From Sciurus carolinensis (taxonomy: Eukaryota > Chordata > Mammalia > Rodentia > Sciuridae), in the NCBI RefSeq assembly GCF_902686445.1, contig NC_062222.1, positions 139,270,596 through 139,334,595 of the forward strand: 64,000 nt of DNA. Reading direction: 5' to 3'. Both the position numbers and the translations under genes were made by a program. A model generated the notes under the pieces. The model did not search any database. It was not told where the DNA came from and saw nothing but the letters and a program-made list of their open reading frames with translations. Below, in pieces: positions 36,231 through 47,697 of the stretch. Numbering within the stretch: the first letter of the stretch is position 1; each line of letters opens with the position of its first letter.

Positions 36231-39200
36231 TCATCCGCTTATCAGCGAGATCATTCGTCCTTTGGTTTGTTGAGATTGGCTTATCTCACTTAGCATGATA
36301 TTCTCCAATTTCATCCATTTGCTTGCAAATGCCATAATTTTATTAGTCTTTATAGCTGAGTAATATTCCATTGCATATATATGCCACAGTTTCTTTATCC
36401 GTTCATCAATTGAAGGACATCTAGGTTGCTTCCACAATCTTGCTATTGTGAATTGAGCAGCTATGAACATTGGCTGTATCTCTGTAGTATGCTGATTTTA
36501 AGTCCTTTGGGTATAGGCCGAGGAGTGGGATAGCTGGGTCAAATGGTGAGTCCATTCCAAGTTTTCTAAGGAATCTCCACACTGCTTTCTAGGGTGGCTG
36601 CACTAATTTGCAACCCCACCAGCAATGTATGAGTGTACCTTTTCCCCACATCCTCTCCAACACCTATTGTTGCTTGTATTCTTGATAATCGCCATTCTAA
36701 TTGGGGTGAGATGGAATCTTAGTGTAGTTTTGATTTGCATTTTTCTTATTACTAAAGATGGTGAACATTTTTTCATATGTTTGTTGATTGCTTATAGATC
36801 TTCTGTGAAGTGTCTGTTCATATCGTTAGCCCATTTGTTGATTGGGTTATTTGTATTCTTGGTGTAGAGTTTTTTGAGTTCTTTATATATTCTGGAAATT
36901 AGTGCTCTATCTGAAGTATGAGTGGCAAAGATTTTCTCCCACTCTGTAGCCTCTCTCTTCGCATTGCTGATAGTTTCCTTTGCTGAGAGAAAGCTATTTA
37001 GTTTGAATCTATCCCAATTATTGATTCATGCTTTTATTTCTTGTGCTATGGGAGTCCTGTTAAGGAAGTCTGATCCTAAGCCAACAAGTTGAAGATTTGG
37101 ACCTACTTTTCCTTCTATAAGATGCAGGGTCTCTGGTCTGATTTCAAGGTCCTTGATCCATTGTGAGTTGATTTTTGTGCAGGGTGAGAGATAGGGGTTT
37201 AGTTTCATTCTGTTGCATATGGATTTCCAGTTTTCCCATTTGTTGAAGAGGCTATCTTTTTTCCATCGCATATTTTTGGCAACTTTGTCTAATATGAGAA
37301 AATTGTATTTATTTGGGTTTGTGTCCATGTCCTCTATTCTGTACCATTGATCTACCTATTTTGGTGCCAATACCATGCCATTTTTGTTACTATTGCTTTG
37401 TAGTATAGTCGAAGTTCTGTTATTGTGTTTCATTCTTTCTGCTAAGGATTGCTTTAGCTATTCTGAGTTTCTTATTCTTCCAGATGAATTTCGTGATTGC
37501 TTGCTCTATTTCTGTAAGGTACGTCATTGGGATTTTAATTGGAATTACATTGAATCTGTATAGCACTTACGGTAATACAATAATTAATATTGCCATTTTG
37601 ACAATATTAATTCTGCCTATCCAAGAACATGGGAGATCTTTCCATCTTCTAAGGTCTTCCTCAATTTCTTTCTTCAATGTTTTGTAGTTTTCATTGTAGA
37701 GATCTTTTACTTCTTTGGTTAGATTGATTCCCAAGTATTTTATTTTTTTTTTGAGGCTATTGCAAATGGAGTTGTTTTCCTCATTTCCCTTTCAGATGTT
37801 TCATCGTTTATGTATAAAAATGCTTTAGATTTATGCGTGTTGATTTTATAGCCTGCTATTTTGCTGAATTCATTGATGAGGTCTAGAAGTTTTCTGGAGG
37901 AGTCTTTTGGATCCTCTAAATATAGAATCATGTCATCCACAAATAGTGACAGCTTAAGTTCCTCTTTTCCTATTTGTATCCCTTTAATTTCTTTAGTCTG
38001 CCTAATTGCTCTGGCTAGAGTTTCGAGGACAATGTTGAATAGAAGTAATGAAAGAGGACATCCCTGTCTTGTTCCTGTTTTTTATTTATTTATTTATCTA
38101 TCTATTTATTTATTTATTTATTTGCAGTACTGGGGATCGAACTCAGGGCCTTGTGCTTGCGAGGCAAGCACTCTACCAGCTGAGCTATCTCCCCAGCCCA
38201 TTGTTCCCATTTTTAAAAGGAATGCTTTCAGTTTTTCTCCATTAAGAATGATTTTGACCATGGGCTTAGCATAAATAGCCTTTACAATGTTCAGGCATGT
38301 TCCTGCTATCCCTATTTTTGTAGTGTTTTGAGCATGAAGGGGTGTTGTATTTTGTCGAACGCTTTTTCTGCCTCAATTGAAATAACCATATGATTCTTAT
38401 CCTTAAGTCTATTGACATGATGGATTACGTTTATTGATTTATGGATGTTAAACCATCCTTGCATTCCAGGGATGAACCCCACTTGATCGTGGTGCACGAT
38501 TTTCTTAATATGCTTTTGATTACAGTTTGCCAATATTTTGTTAAGGATCTTTGCATCTATATTCATCAAGGATATTGGTCTAAAATTTTCTTTCCTTGAT
38601 GTGTCTTTTCCTGGTTTGGGTATGAGGGTGATATTAGCTTCATAGAATAAGTTTGGTAGGGTTCCCTCCTTTTCTATTTCCTGGAATACTTTGAGAAGTA
38701 TTGGAATGAGATATTCTTTGAAGGTCTTGTAGAACTCGGCTGAGAATCCATCTGGTCCTGGGCTTTTCTTGGATGGTAGGTTTTTTAATGGCTTCTTCTA
38801 TTTCATTGCTTGATATTGATCTGTTTAAATTGTGTATGTCCTCCTGGTTCAGGTTCAGAGAAGCATATGTCTCTAGAAATTTGTCTATGTCTTTGGTAGT
38901 TTCTGTTTTGTTGGAATACAGATTTTCAAAGTAGCTTCTCATTATGTTCTGTTGTGGTATTTCCTGTTTCATCATGAATTTTAGTAATTGAGTCTTCTCT
39001 CTCCTTCTCTTTATTAGTGTGGCTAAGGGTTTGTCTATTTTGTTTATTTTCTCAAAGAACCAACCTTTTGTTTTGTCAATTTTTTGAATTTTCTTTTGTT
39101 TCAATTTCATTGATTTCCGCTCTGATTTTAATTATTTCCTGTCTTCTACTACTTTTGCTATTATTCTGTTCTTCTTTTTCTAGGGTTTTGAGCTGTAATG

Positions 39201-40115
39201 TAAGGTGATTTAGTTGTTGACATTTCATTCTTTTCTGGCATGTGCTCCATGCAATGAATTTTCCTCTTAGTACTGCTTTCATGGTGTCCTTGTATCATCG
39301 TTCTCATTGACCTCTAAGAATTTTTTTATCTCCTCCCTGATGTTTTCTGTTATCCATGTTTCATTCAATAGCATATTATTTAGTCTCCAGGTGTTGGAGT
39401 AATTTCTGTTTTTTATTTTGTCATTGATTTCTACTCTCAGTCCATTATGATCTGATAGAACACAAGGCAGTATCTCTATTTTTTTGCATTTCCTAAGGGT
39501 TGCTTTGTGGCATAACATATGGTCTATTTTCGAGAAAGTTCCATGTTCTGCTGAGAAGAAAGTGAATCCGCTCATTGATGGATGGAATATTCTATATATG
39601 TCTATTAAGTCTAGGTTATTGATTGTGTTATTGAGTTCTATGGTTTCTTTGTTTGGTGTTTGTTTGTAAGATGTATCTAGTGGTGACAGCAGTGCGTTAA
39701 AGTCGCCCAGAATTATTGTGTTGTGGTCTATTTGATTCCTGAAATTGAGAAGGATTTGTTTGATGTACAGGGATGCACCATTGTTTGGGGCATACATATT
39801 TACTCTCGTTATGTCTTCCTGATTTATGGTTCTCTTAAGCAGTATGAAATGTCCTTCTTTATCCCTTCTGACTAACTTTGGCTTGAAGTCCACTTTATCT
39901 GATGTAAGGATGGAAACCCCTGCTTTTTTACTGAGTCCATGTGCGTGGTAGGTTTTTTCCCGTCCTTTCACCTTTAGTCTGTGGAAGTGTTTTTCTATGA
40001 GATGAGTCTCTTGCAGGCAGCATATTGTTGGGTCTTTCTTTTTAATCCATTCTGCCAGTCTATGTCTTTTGATTGATGAGTTTAGGCCATAAACATTCAG
40101 GGTTATTATTGAGAT
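36231..40115 (-). pseudogene. L1 ORF2 remnant (endonuclease, reverse transcriptase, C-terminal domain)
   Basis: Open pieces in order on the minus strand are 39971-39279, 39110-38640, 38569-38312, 37940-37740, 37328-37026 and 36470-36231. The first carries apurinic-type endonuclease motifs, GDFNALLSPLD and SDHNGLRVEI. The reverse transcriptase part includes [24 protein letters not shown] and the catalytic motif as FVDDMILY in place of the usual FADD. The last piece is the C-terminal segment with AMEYYSAIKTNKIM. Separate frames mean at least four or five frame breaks, plus an ID insertion at 38079-38203. The protein would cut target DNA and reverse transcribe L1 RNA if intact; here it cannot. 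Confidence 0.93.
38079..38203 (-). repeat. ID SINE nested in the L1 ORF2
   Basis: Antisense ID (GGGGATCGAACTCAGGGCCT to GAGCTATCTCCCCAGCC) preceded by a TTTA/TCTA-rich tail. Flanks TTGTTCCTGTTTTT and TTGTTCCCATTTTT look like target-site duplications with two changes. Inserted after the L1. Confidence 0.92.
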
Positions 40116-40192
40116 ATGATTTGTATTCCCAGTTATTTGGGCTTATTTTTGGTTTTTAACTTAGCTTGGTTTCTCCCTTGAGTGCTTTTTCT

Positions 40193-41206
40193 CTAAGGTA
40201 GTTCCTCCCTTTGCTGACCTCCATTGTTGTTTTTCATTTCCTCCTCATGGAATATTTTGTTGAGAACGTTCTGTAGCCCAAGCTTTCTATTTGTAAATTC
40301 TTTTAACTTTTTTTTATCATGGAAGGATTTTATTTCATCTTCAAATCTGAAGGTTAGTTTTACTGGGTATAGGTTGGCAAACATGTTCTTTCAGAGCTTG
40401 AAATATGTTGTTCCAGGCCCTTCTAGCTTTTAGAGCCTGGGCTGAGAAGTCTGCTGCTATCCTTATTGGTTTTCCCCTATATGTAATCTGATGCTTTTCT
40501 CTCGCGGCCTTCAAAATCCTATCTTTATTTTGAATGTTAGGCATTTTCATTATAATGTGCCTTGGTGTGGATCTGTTGTGATTTTGTGCATTTGGTGTTC
40601 TGTAAGCCTCTTGTATTTGATTTTCCATTTCATTCTTCAGGTTTGGGAAATTTTCTGATATTATTTCATTGAATAGGCTGTTCATTCCTTTGGTTTGTAT
40701 CTCTGTGCCTTCCTCAATCCCAATAATTCTTAAATTTGGTCTTTTTATGATGTCCCATAGTTCTTGGAGATTCTGTTTATGATTTCTTACCATCTTCTCT
40801 GTTTGGGCAACTTTATTTTCAAGATTCAATATTTTGTCTTCATTGTCTGAGGTTCTTTCTTCCAAGTGGTCTAGTCTTTTGGTGATGCTTTCCATTGGGT
40901 TTTTTTTAATTTGGTTTATTGTTTCCTTCATTTCAAGGATTTCCGTTTGGTTTTTTTGAGAATCTCTGTCTCTTTGATGAAATGATCTTTTGCTTCTTGC
41001 AGTTGCTCTTTCAGCTTATTGGTATTATCATTCATTGCCTGCATTTGCTCTCTTATCTCATCCTTTGCTTCGTGAATCATCTTAATCATGTATAATCTGA
41101 AGTCCTTTTCTGACATTTCTTCTAACATACTGTCTTTGGATTCTAATAATTTAGAATCTAGATTTGTTTGGATCATTTTCTTCCCTTGTTTTTTCATGTT
41201 GTTCAT
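40193..41206 (-). pseudogene. L1 ORF1 remnant (RNA-binding chaperone)
   Basis: Three overlapping frames on the minus strand: 41206-40928 (start MNNMKKQGKKMI, coiled-coil-like), 40931-40341 (coiled coil then RRM-like part with LRIIGIEEG and RHIIMKMPN) and 40384-40193 (C-terminal domain). Two frameshifts separate them, the first near a T7 run at about 40952. Total length is about 338 codons, normal for L1 ORF1p. In intact elements the product trimerises and coats L1 RNA. Confidence 0.92.
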
Positions 41207-41927
41207 GTACCTTCCCCTCTAGCAGTGCAGATCTGGGGTATTGCAGATTTCTCCCTATAGGCTTATAGTGGCCCTATGGTCTCCAAAACCTTTTCTTTAA
41301 GGGGAGATCAATATTAGCAGTGCCCAATTCAGACACTATGCAAGCCTAGACCAAATAGCCCCTATGAGGATAATAACAAAATTGTCATAATAAACAGAAT
41401 GAGTTCAAATACTATCTTCAGTATAACAAACAGATTTGCAATAAGGTCTGCAGTTTCTAATGGAGGACAAAGAGGATGCAGAGGGATGTAGGATGTAGCT
41501 GTTAATGGGATAAGAAAAGAATATACAGAAGTTCTAGATAATAGAAAGGGTGAGAGTGTAATCAAAAGAAATCAGATGTTAGCATGCAAAAAAGGGAGAA
41601 AGAGACTCTGAGGGAACAGGTAAACAAAAGGAAAAGAGAGCAAGAAAAGTAAAGAAATAAAAATTTAGAATTGTTCAATAAGGAGAAAAAAGAAAATCTA
41701 GAGTATAACAGTCATATAGTAATGAAACCTCCCAGTCTTCAGTAGCCTGATGCATGAGAGGTACCTGACAATGAGTTTCCAGTCTCCAGCAGGCGTCTCA
41801 GGATGGGATTTGCCCCACCTAAAGATCGAAGCTACAGCTTCCAGGATTATCCAAGATGGCTGCTCTGGCTTCCAAATGTGTTGGCAAATGGGGAGCTGCA
41901 GCTCAGGGTGTGGACGTGGCCGGCTGG

Positions 41928-42190
41928 GGGTCCTGGACGCGGGTGTGGTTGGTCCAGCAGGGATCCTGGAGGTCGGGTGTGTTTGGTGCAGTTGCGGGAT
42001 CCCAGAGGCCAGGTGCAATCACTTGGTCTGGGGTCCTGGTGATAGGGCACAGTCAGGTGGTCTGGGGGTCCTGGTGGCAGGGAGCAGTCAGTCGATGTGA
42101 GGGCCCCAGCGGCAGGGAGTGATCGGTCGGGCTGAGGGATCCTGGAGACAGGGCTCAGTCAGTCTGGCCAGGGGTCCTCAGGGCCCGGCT
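41928..42190 (-). promoter_or_regulatory. L1 5' UTR tandem monomers, 35-bp unit
   Basis: About seven and a half imperfect units of 35 bp, each starting GGGGTCCTGGTGGCAGGGA or a variant on the + strand (for example at 42030 and 42065, exactly 35 bp apart). They lie in the L1 5' region between ORF1 and the element's 5' end, where promoter activity is expected. Monomeric promoters are known in mouse L1; promoter function here is inferred. Confidence 0.75.
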
Positions 42191-42493
42191 GTTGTCTCAT
42201 AATGGCGGCAGTCATGTGTAATCAAACCTGCAGGTACTGTGACAGAGAACTTCTAGGCAACAGCAGGCAGCTGGCGCTCCATGGCGGTCTGCGGTCAGTC
42301 TGCTGGCAGCTGTCGGATGATTGGGAGGTGAACCTCGGGTGGTGGGTGATGGCTAGGTGAAAGGCAGGCGATGGACAGGGAAGAGACAGGCAAATGGCGG
42401 ATGATAGGCACCTGACAGTGAGCAATCAAGAAATAGATATCCTCTGTTTGAAACCGGAGTTTCGGAGCGACAAGGAACACCGCCTCCCTCTAG

Positions 42494-42506
42494 TCCGCCA
42501 TCTTGG
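42494..42506 (-). promoter_or_regulatory. YY1-like motif at the L1 5' end
   Basis: The minus strand begins CCAAGATGGCGGAC. AAGATGGC is the core of the YY1 site that positions transcription starts in human L1. Position and sequence fit; binding is inferred. Confidence 0.6.
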
Positions 42507-42520
42507 GGTATTCAGTTTTT
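42507..42520. repeat. L1 target-site duplication, right copy
   Basis: GGTATTCAGTTTTT, identical to 35993-36006. Confidence 0.9.
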
Positions 42521-42543
42521 GATTGCTAGAAATACATGGACTA

Positions 42544-42959
42544 TGTCTTAGCTTTTTTGCTGCTGTGAGTAAAGGACCAGACCGGAACAATTGTAGAGGA
42601 GGAAAAGTTTATTTGAAGGCTCAGGGTTTCAGAGGTCTCAGTCCATAGAAGGCTGGCTGCATTCCTCGAGGCTCCAGTGAGGCTGATCATCATGGGGGGA
42701 GAGCGTGGCAGAGGAAAGCAGCTCGCATCATCAGGAAACAGAGAGGGGCTTCATTCACCTGATACAGATGTACACTCAAAGCCACACCCCAGTCCCACCT
42801 CCTCCAGCCACACCCACCACTTCAGTCACCACTTAATTAATTCCATCAGGTGATTAATTCACTGGTTGGGTTAAGACTCTCACAACCCAATCCTTTGAAC
42901 CTTCCTGCATTGTCTCACACACGAGCTATTGGGGGACAGCTCACATCCAAACCATGACA
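42544..42959 (-). mobile_element. MaLR LTR (MST-type), antisense, with 5-bp target-site duplication
   Basis: 416 bp running TGTCTTAG to CCATGACA on the + strand. The reverse complement starts TGTCATGGTTTGGATGTGAG and has the AATAAAC poly(A) site (complement near 42608) and TCCTCTACAATTGTTC, the order of MST-type MaLR LTRs. Flanks GACTA (42539-42543) and GACTG (42960-42964) are a 5-bp duplication with one change, as expected for ERVL-MaLR. It lies 24 bp from the L1 target site. It is a non-coding solo LTR. Confidence 0.88.
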
Positions 42960-43344
42960 GACTGGTACATTGGTCTTGTAAATGTCAACTTTTCTCTAGG
43001 AATGTGGGTCAACTCAAATAGCTTTCCTACTGTCCACTCTCACACAGTCATGCAGCGCTTCTGATGGCAGACGTGTGGGCTTTCCCACATCTGAGCAGTT
43101 CTCTGGCAGGTTCTGCAGCAGATGCTGGCTGGGCATCTGCCAGTTCAGGTCACTGCCAACAGTGCCTGGAAAGGGCATGGTGTCCCTCAGGTCCAGGGTG
43201 CCCAGAGCGCAGGGAAGCGCTTCTCTTACATTCACTGATGATGATGGACACACCTGCACATCCATGAAGAAGGACACTGGGCGAGGTCTGGGAGGTCCTG
43301 AGCACGGGAGCCTGCCCCCATGGAGCCAGGTGCCACCCTCCTGT

Positions 43345-43690
43345 CATGCAGGGGAGCTCACCAGCCTGGGGGGTCTCTGAACCCAGTCCTTGTGGGGTTT
43401 TCTGGAGGCTTCTTTACCAGGGTGTGACTGATTCCACCACAGGCCATGGGTGAGCAATTCTGTCTTCAGCCCCCACCCTGCCGGAGTCGGGCTGAGGCTG
43501 AGTGTCTGGCCTCTGTCTGTCTTGGTCTGTCTAGTGAGCAGGCACATCCTGGGGCTTCCCAGGGATGTCCGGTCGGCAGTCATCTCATCAGCATGTGGCA
43601 CCACTCCAGAGTCCTGGGATTTTAGGAACTGTGTCAGGAGATTGGAAAACTGCATTATTTGAACATACACATATCTCATATGTGGATGCA
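43345..43690 (+). mobile_element. MLT1-like LTR remnant
   Basis: The succession 'ggcttctttaccagg', 'gtgactgattcc', TTCAGCCCCCACCCTGCC, TTGGTCTGTCTAGTGAGCAG, 'catctcatcagcatgtgg' follows an MLT1-type MaLR LTR. Strongly diverged; no borders could be fixed. Confidence 0.5.
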
Positions 43691-43716
43691 CACATGACAC
43701 ACACGTGTGTATCTAA

Positions 43717-43838
43717 TTTATTTATTTATTGAGACAGAGTCTCACTGTTGCCCAAGCTGGCCTCAAACTCTCCTGCTCACACGGTGCTCCTGCCTCAGCC
43801 TCCCGCTGGGATTATACATGCATGCTACAGCGACTGCC
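43717..43838 (-). repeat. B1 monomer SINE
   Basis: Antisense B1 (GAGACAGAGTCTCACTGTTG to GGGATTATACATGCATGC) with a TTTA-rich tail. Confidence 0.8.
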
Positions 43839-44339
43839 TTTCAGATGTGTACTTCATAATATCACTTTAAATTTGCTTGTTGGTTCTGGCGGTTTCTTTT
43901 TTCTTTTTCACTGTTGTTGTGGTTACCATTAGAGTTCTTGTGTAGATGACTGTGCTTTCTGAAAATGCGTATGCCTGTGCTGCTTCTCTTCCTGGTGGAG
44001 GCCCTGCGCTGTGGCGTGCGCTTTGCCTTGCTGGCAGTCCCGGCACTGCAGCGGCCGAGGTAGCACAGGCCTCTCCTCCACCTCATCTCGGGGAGCACAC
44101 ACCTGTGAAGCGTAAGGGTGGCCGTCGTGTTTTCTGGATCCCTTCACAGGCCAGGAGTCTTCTCTGTGCCTGGCCCTGGGCCGGGGATGGGGTGGGGGGT
44201 TCCATCAGGAATGCATGTTGAATGTTTTCCAAGTACTTTCTCTGCCTATTGAGATTATCATGTCTTTTAATATGGCAAATTACCTTGACTTTTTTTTTTT
44301 TTTTTTACTTAATAAATATGGGCTGTTTTCATTATTATT

Positions 44340-44460
44340 CACTCCTCACCCAACAGTGGCGTGCGGGACTGTGAGGACAGGGCTGCGTCTGCCACACCCA
44401 CTGATCTGTCCCAGTACAGCACTCAATAGTGCTGGTGCAAAAGGAGCAGTTGGATGACTG
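44340..44460 (+). repeat. Possible L2/MIR-like 3' end
   Basis: 'cccagtacagcactcaatagtgc', then TTGGATGACTGAC, resembles the common L2/MIR tail. A T run just upstream (about 44290-44306) may be a separate insertion tail. Confidence 0.3.
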
Positions 44461-44940
44461 ACTTAAAGTTCAATTTGTCTTTAAAATGTGCCTTGTTTTG
44501 TTCATCCTTTCTTGTGTGTGATGATCATGGCTCCACAGGAATAGCAGCGAGCTATGCCAAACCTACCAAAGTCCAAATGCCATGCTCATGTGCAGATTCA
44601 GGCTTCTCACCATGGCTATTTCTAGAGTGAAAATGATCTAGCACTTAAAGAAATTTTGGAGTCGTCCAGTCCAGTTCTCTTATTTCCCAAGTTAGAATAC
44701 TAAACCCACAGGCGAGGTGCCTCAGTCACAGTCACATGCAGTAAACAGAAAGCAAGTGATCACTTGCTGGTGGTTTGTTGTCGTGGTGGATCAGGGCACC
44801 AGAGAAGACTGCTCATTCTTGTTCCTCAGGAGAAAGAAGACAGTGGAATCACCAGGGCCTCACAAATGTGCCAAAGAGAGAAGAGAATTTGGCCTTGGTC
44901 TTGGTGAAAATAGTTTTTTTCTTTTATATAATATCTTTAC

Positions 44941-45039
44941 TTTTTGTACTTATTTATTTTTATGTGGTGCTGAGGATCGAACCCAGTGCCTCACACATGC
45001 AAGGCAAGCACTCTACCACTGAGCTACAACTTCAGCCCC
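44941..45039 (-). repeat. ID SINE
   Basis: Antisense ID (GAGGATCGAACCCAGTGCCT to GAGCTACAACTTCAGCCCC) preceded by a TTTA-rich tail. Confidence 0.9.
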
Positions 45040-45067
45040 GAAAAGATTTAAAAAAAAAAATACAGAA

Positions 45068-45250
45068 GGATGCTGGGTGTGGTGGTGCACACCTGTAATT
45101 CAGTGACTTGGGAGGCTACAGTAAGCTTGAGGCCAGCCTCAGCAACTTAAATGCTGGAGATGTAACTCAGTGGTAAAATGTCCCTGGGTTCAATTCCAGT
45201 ACCTAGCACTGCAGAAAATGAATGAATGAATCAATGAATGAATAAGAAAG
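45068..45250 (+). repeat. B1-dID SINE with (GAAT)n tail
   Basis: Sense B1 (GGGTGTGGTGGTGCACACCT), ID half (GATGTAACTCAGTGGTAAAA) and an expanded GAAT/AATG tail at 45215-45245. Confidence 0.9.
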
Positions 45251-45270
45251 ATAAGATAAAATAAAATACA

Positions 45271-45358
45271 GAAGTGCTGGGTGTGTAACTCAATGCTAGA
45301 TCTTTTGCCTAGTATGTTCAAAGCTCTGGGTTTGATTAAAAAACAAAAAGCAGAAATA
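45271..45358 (+). repeat. ID SINE
   Basis: Sense ID ('tgctgggtgtgtaactcaatgc', then GCTCTGGGTTTGATT) with an A-rich tail, right behind the previous SINE. Confidence 0.8.
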
Positions 45359-45662
45359 AAATAGAAGAGGTCAGACGTGCTACTAAGAAAATGCAATTTA
45401 GATTGTGTCCTTGGTTCTCAGTCCTCATGGAATATCAGAATCACTTTGAGAGCAGAAAATGTTATGGGCGCCAGGGCCCTGTCCCAAAGGTTCTTTCTTC
45501 ATCCAGGAGGAGCGGAAGCACACTCTGGTTGATTTTCAAATGTTGAAAACAAATTACCCCTGAATTCCTGGGATAAACCCACTTGTTCATGTTACATTTT
45601 CCTTTTCATGAATTGTCAAGTTCAGTTTCCTAAGAGTTTTTAAAAGATTTTTCTTTTCCATT

Positions 45663-45735
45663 TTCGCAGTCTGGGGATCGAATGCAGGACCTTGTGGATG
45701 CCAGGTGCTCTGCCTCTGAGCCGAGCCCTCCATCC
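45663..45735 (-). repeat. ID SINE nested in old L1
   Basis: Antisense ID (TCTGGGGATCGAATGCAGGA to CTCTGAGCCGAGCCC). Confidence 0.8.
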
Positions 45736-46580
45736 ACCATTTCTCGGTCTGTACTGTGACGGACATAGGTGTGCAGTCTGTGTGGTTCAGGCATCACGAT
45801 AGTGCTGGGCTCACAGAAGGAGCTGGAGATCTTCCCAGATCTTCCACTGTTGGATGAGTGTGTGCAGAATCACAGGTTCTTCTTCAACATCTGGTAGACT
45901 CCTGTGAATCCATCTGCACCTGGAGTTTTTTCCTATGGGAAGATTTTGTACTACAATTCATTGAACAGATACAGGGGTTTTCCAGGTGTTTTGTTTTTTC
46001 TTGAAGAGTTTGACAGCATCTTTCAGTTGTTGAATCTGTTGACAGAACTTGCTCATGATGATTCCTTTTGGTTCCTGCAGGGTCCATGTGGCGTCTGCTC
46101 TTGTCCTGTCGCTTGTTGGCGAGCCAGTCTTCTCGGGGTCCCTCTGAACTCTGTTGGGGAATTCTGCCAATCTTTCTGATCTTCTCAGTTGAGCCATTGG
46201 GGCTTCCTCGACTTTGTCCATTGTTTTCCCCTTATCATGTTTGTGCCCTAATTTCTGTCACTTTCTTCTGTTTGTTTTTGGGGTCCATTTACTCTTCTCT
46301 TCTCAGTTTCTTGAGGTGGAAGCCAAGGTCAGAAAAGGCAGACCTTGCTCTTTCCAGTGCAGGAATTTAGTGTTGAAATCTCTGACTATGGCCTGAGTGG
46401 CATTCTATAAATCTTGATATGTTGTATTTTTACTTCAATTTCTTCAAAATACTCTCTAATTTACTCTTTGATTTCTTCTTCAGCCCATGAATTATTGAGA
46501 AGTGTGTTGTTTAATTTCCAAATATAAAGAGATCTTTCTGTTGTTGATTTTTAATTCTTCTGTGATCAGATTGTGTACTA

Positions 46581-46760
46581 CTTTTTTTTTTTTTTAAACA
46601 GTAGTGGGATTGAACCAGGGGTGCTCTCCCACTGAGTTGCATCCCGAGCCCTTTTTGTTTTTTTTATTTTGAGGCAGGGCCTTGCTACATTGCTGCACTT
46701 GTGACCCTCCTGCCTCAGCCTCCTGAAGAACTGGGATTTGACATGTGCCTCTACATTTAG
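46581..46760 (-). repeat. B1-dID SINE nested in old L1
   Basis: T run, antisense ID (GGATTGAACCAGGGGTGCTC), T-rich linker, antisense B1 (GAGGCAGGGCCTTGCTACAT). Confidence 0.9.
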
Positions 46761-47654
46761 CCTGGAGTATGTATTTTGCATGACTTGAATTCTTTTTGAA
46801 CTTAACAAGGCTTTTTCATGACCTGGAATTTGGTCTTTTCCAGTATTGTTCCCTATGGAGAAGCATGAGTATTCTGCCATGGATGGAGTGTTCCAGCCAT
46901 GACTAGTTGGTTAATAACGTTGTTAAAATTTAACATGTCCTTGATGATTGTCCCTTTCTTTCTGTGTCCTAACAAGTTAGGGGAGGGGCACTGGACTTGC
47001 CAACCACAATCAGGGGTTTGTCTGCCCTCACTTTGTGCAGCTGAGCTCTGCTAAAGGTTCGCAAGTGTGAGGGGGTGTGTGCTCCCTGTGCTCCGGCCCC
47101 TTCATGCAGAAGGTGGCTCCAGCCTGGTGTGTCTTTGCTCTGAGACCTGCTTGAGGCTGCTGTAGCCCCTCCAGCCCTCTCTTGGTAGGTGACACCTGGT
47201 GCATCTCTCTCCCTGTTGGCCTGTAACTGTCTGTGTCCCTGCATGTGAGAGTCGTAGACAGCCTGTTGCTGGGGCTCACTTTCTTGGACCTTTAGGTCAT
47301 TGTTGAATATGACCTGTTCTCTGTCCCCTTTCTCCTTTTTCTTCCTTCTGGGATCCTTGACTTCCTGATTGCTTTTGTAAATTTCATTGCATTCTATCTG
47401 GTTTTGGATTCTGCTTGGTCTCCCCTGTTGGCCTGTTGACCAGCTTGTCTTCTTGTTGTTTAGCAGTGGCTTTGGGTCACTTAGTAAGTGCCATAACTGC
47501 GGATGCCTCCCTATGACATGGTGCTGCTTCCCTAGGTGGAGGACCTCATTGCCCCCGGCTCCCTGTCTTCCTCCTGGGCTGTGTGCTGGGCCATCCATTT
47601 TGCTTTTACACCCTGTAGGCCCAACGCATTACCACTGCTTTTGTTTAGACAGTC

Positions 47655-47677
47655 TTTTTTTTTTTTTTTTTTTTTCT
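47655..47677. repeat. Poly(T) run, 23 nt
   Basis: Uninterrupted T run just before a sense SINE; possibly the tail of a truncated antisense retroposon. Confidence 0.85.
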
Positions 47678-47697
47678 GATAGGAAATTAAACAGTGC

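Larger units (their letters stand above)
36007..42506 (-). mobile_element. L1 (LINE-1), apparently full length, antisense and mutated
   Basis: 6.5 kb between perfect 14-bp target-site duplications (35993-36006, 42507-42520). The order on the minus strand is a 5' end with CCAAGATGGCGGAC, 5' UTR with tandem monomers, ORF1, ORF2, a G-rich polypurine 3' UTR (complement of about 36130-36225) and a short A-rich tail at 36007. Both ORFs are broken by several frameshifts or stops, so it is not retrotransposition-competent. An ID SINE is nested at 38079-38203. It is antisense to ZFYVE28, the orientation usually tolerated in introns. It looks much younger than the L1s at 44215-49140 and 59535-62000, because its frames remain recognisable over long stretches. 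Confidence 0.95.

Noticed and set aside
39279..39971. Independent 230-codon nuclease gene on the minus strand
   Set aside because: It is the endonuclease part of the L1 ORF2 inside an element with clear ends and target-site duplications.
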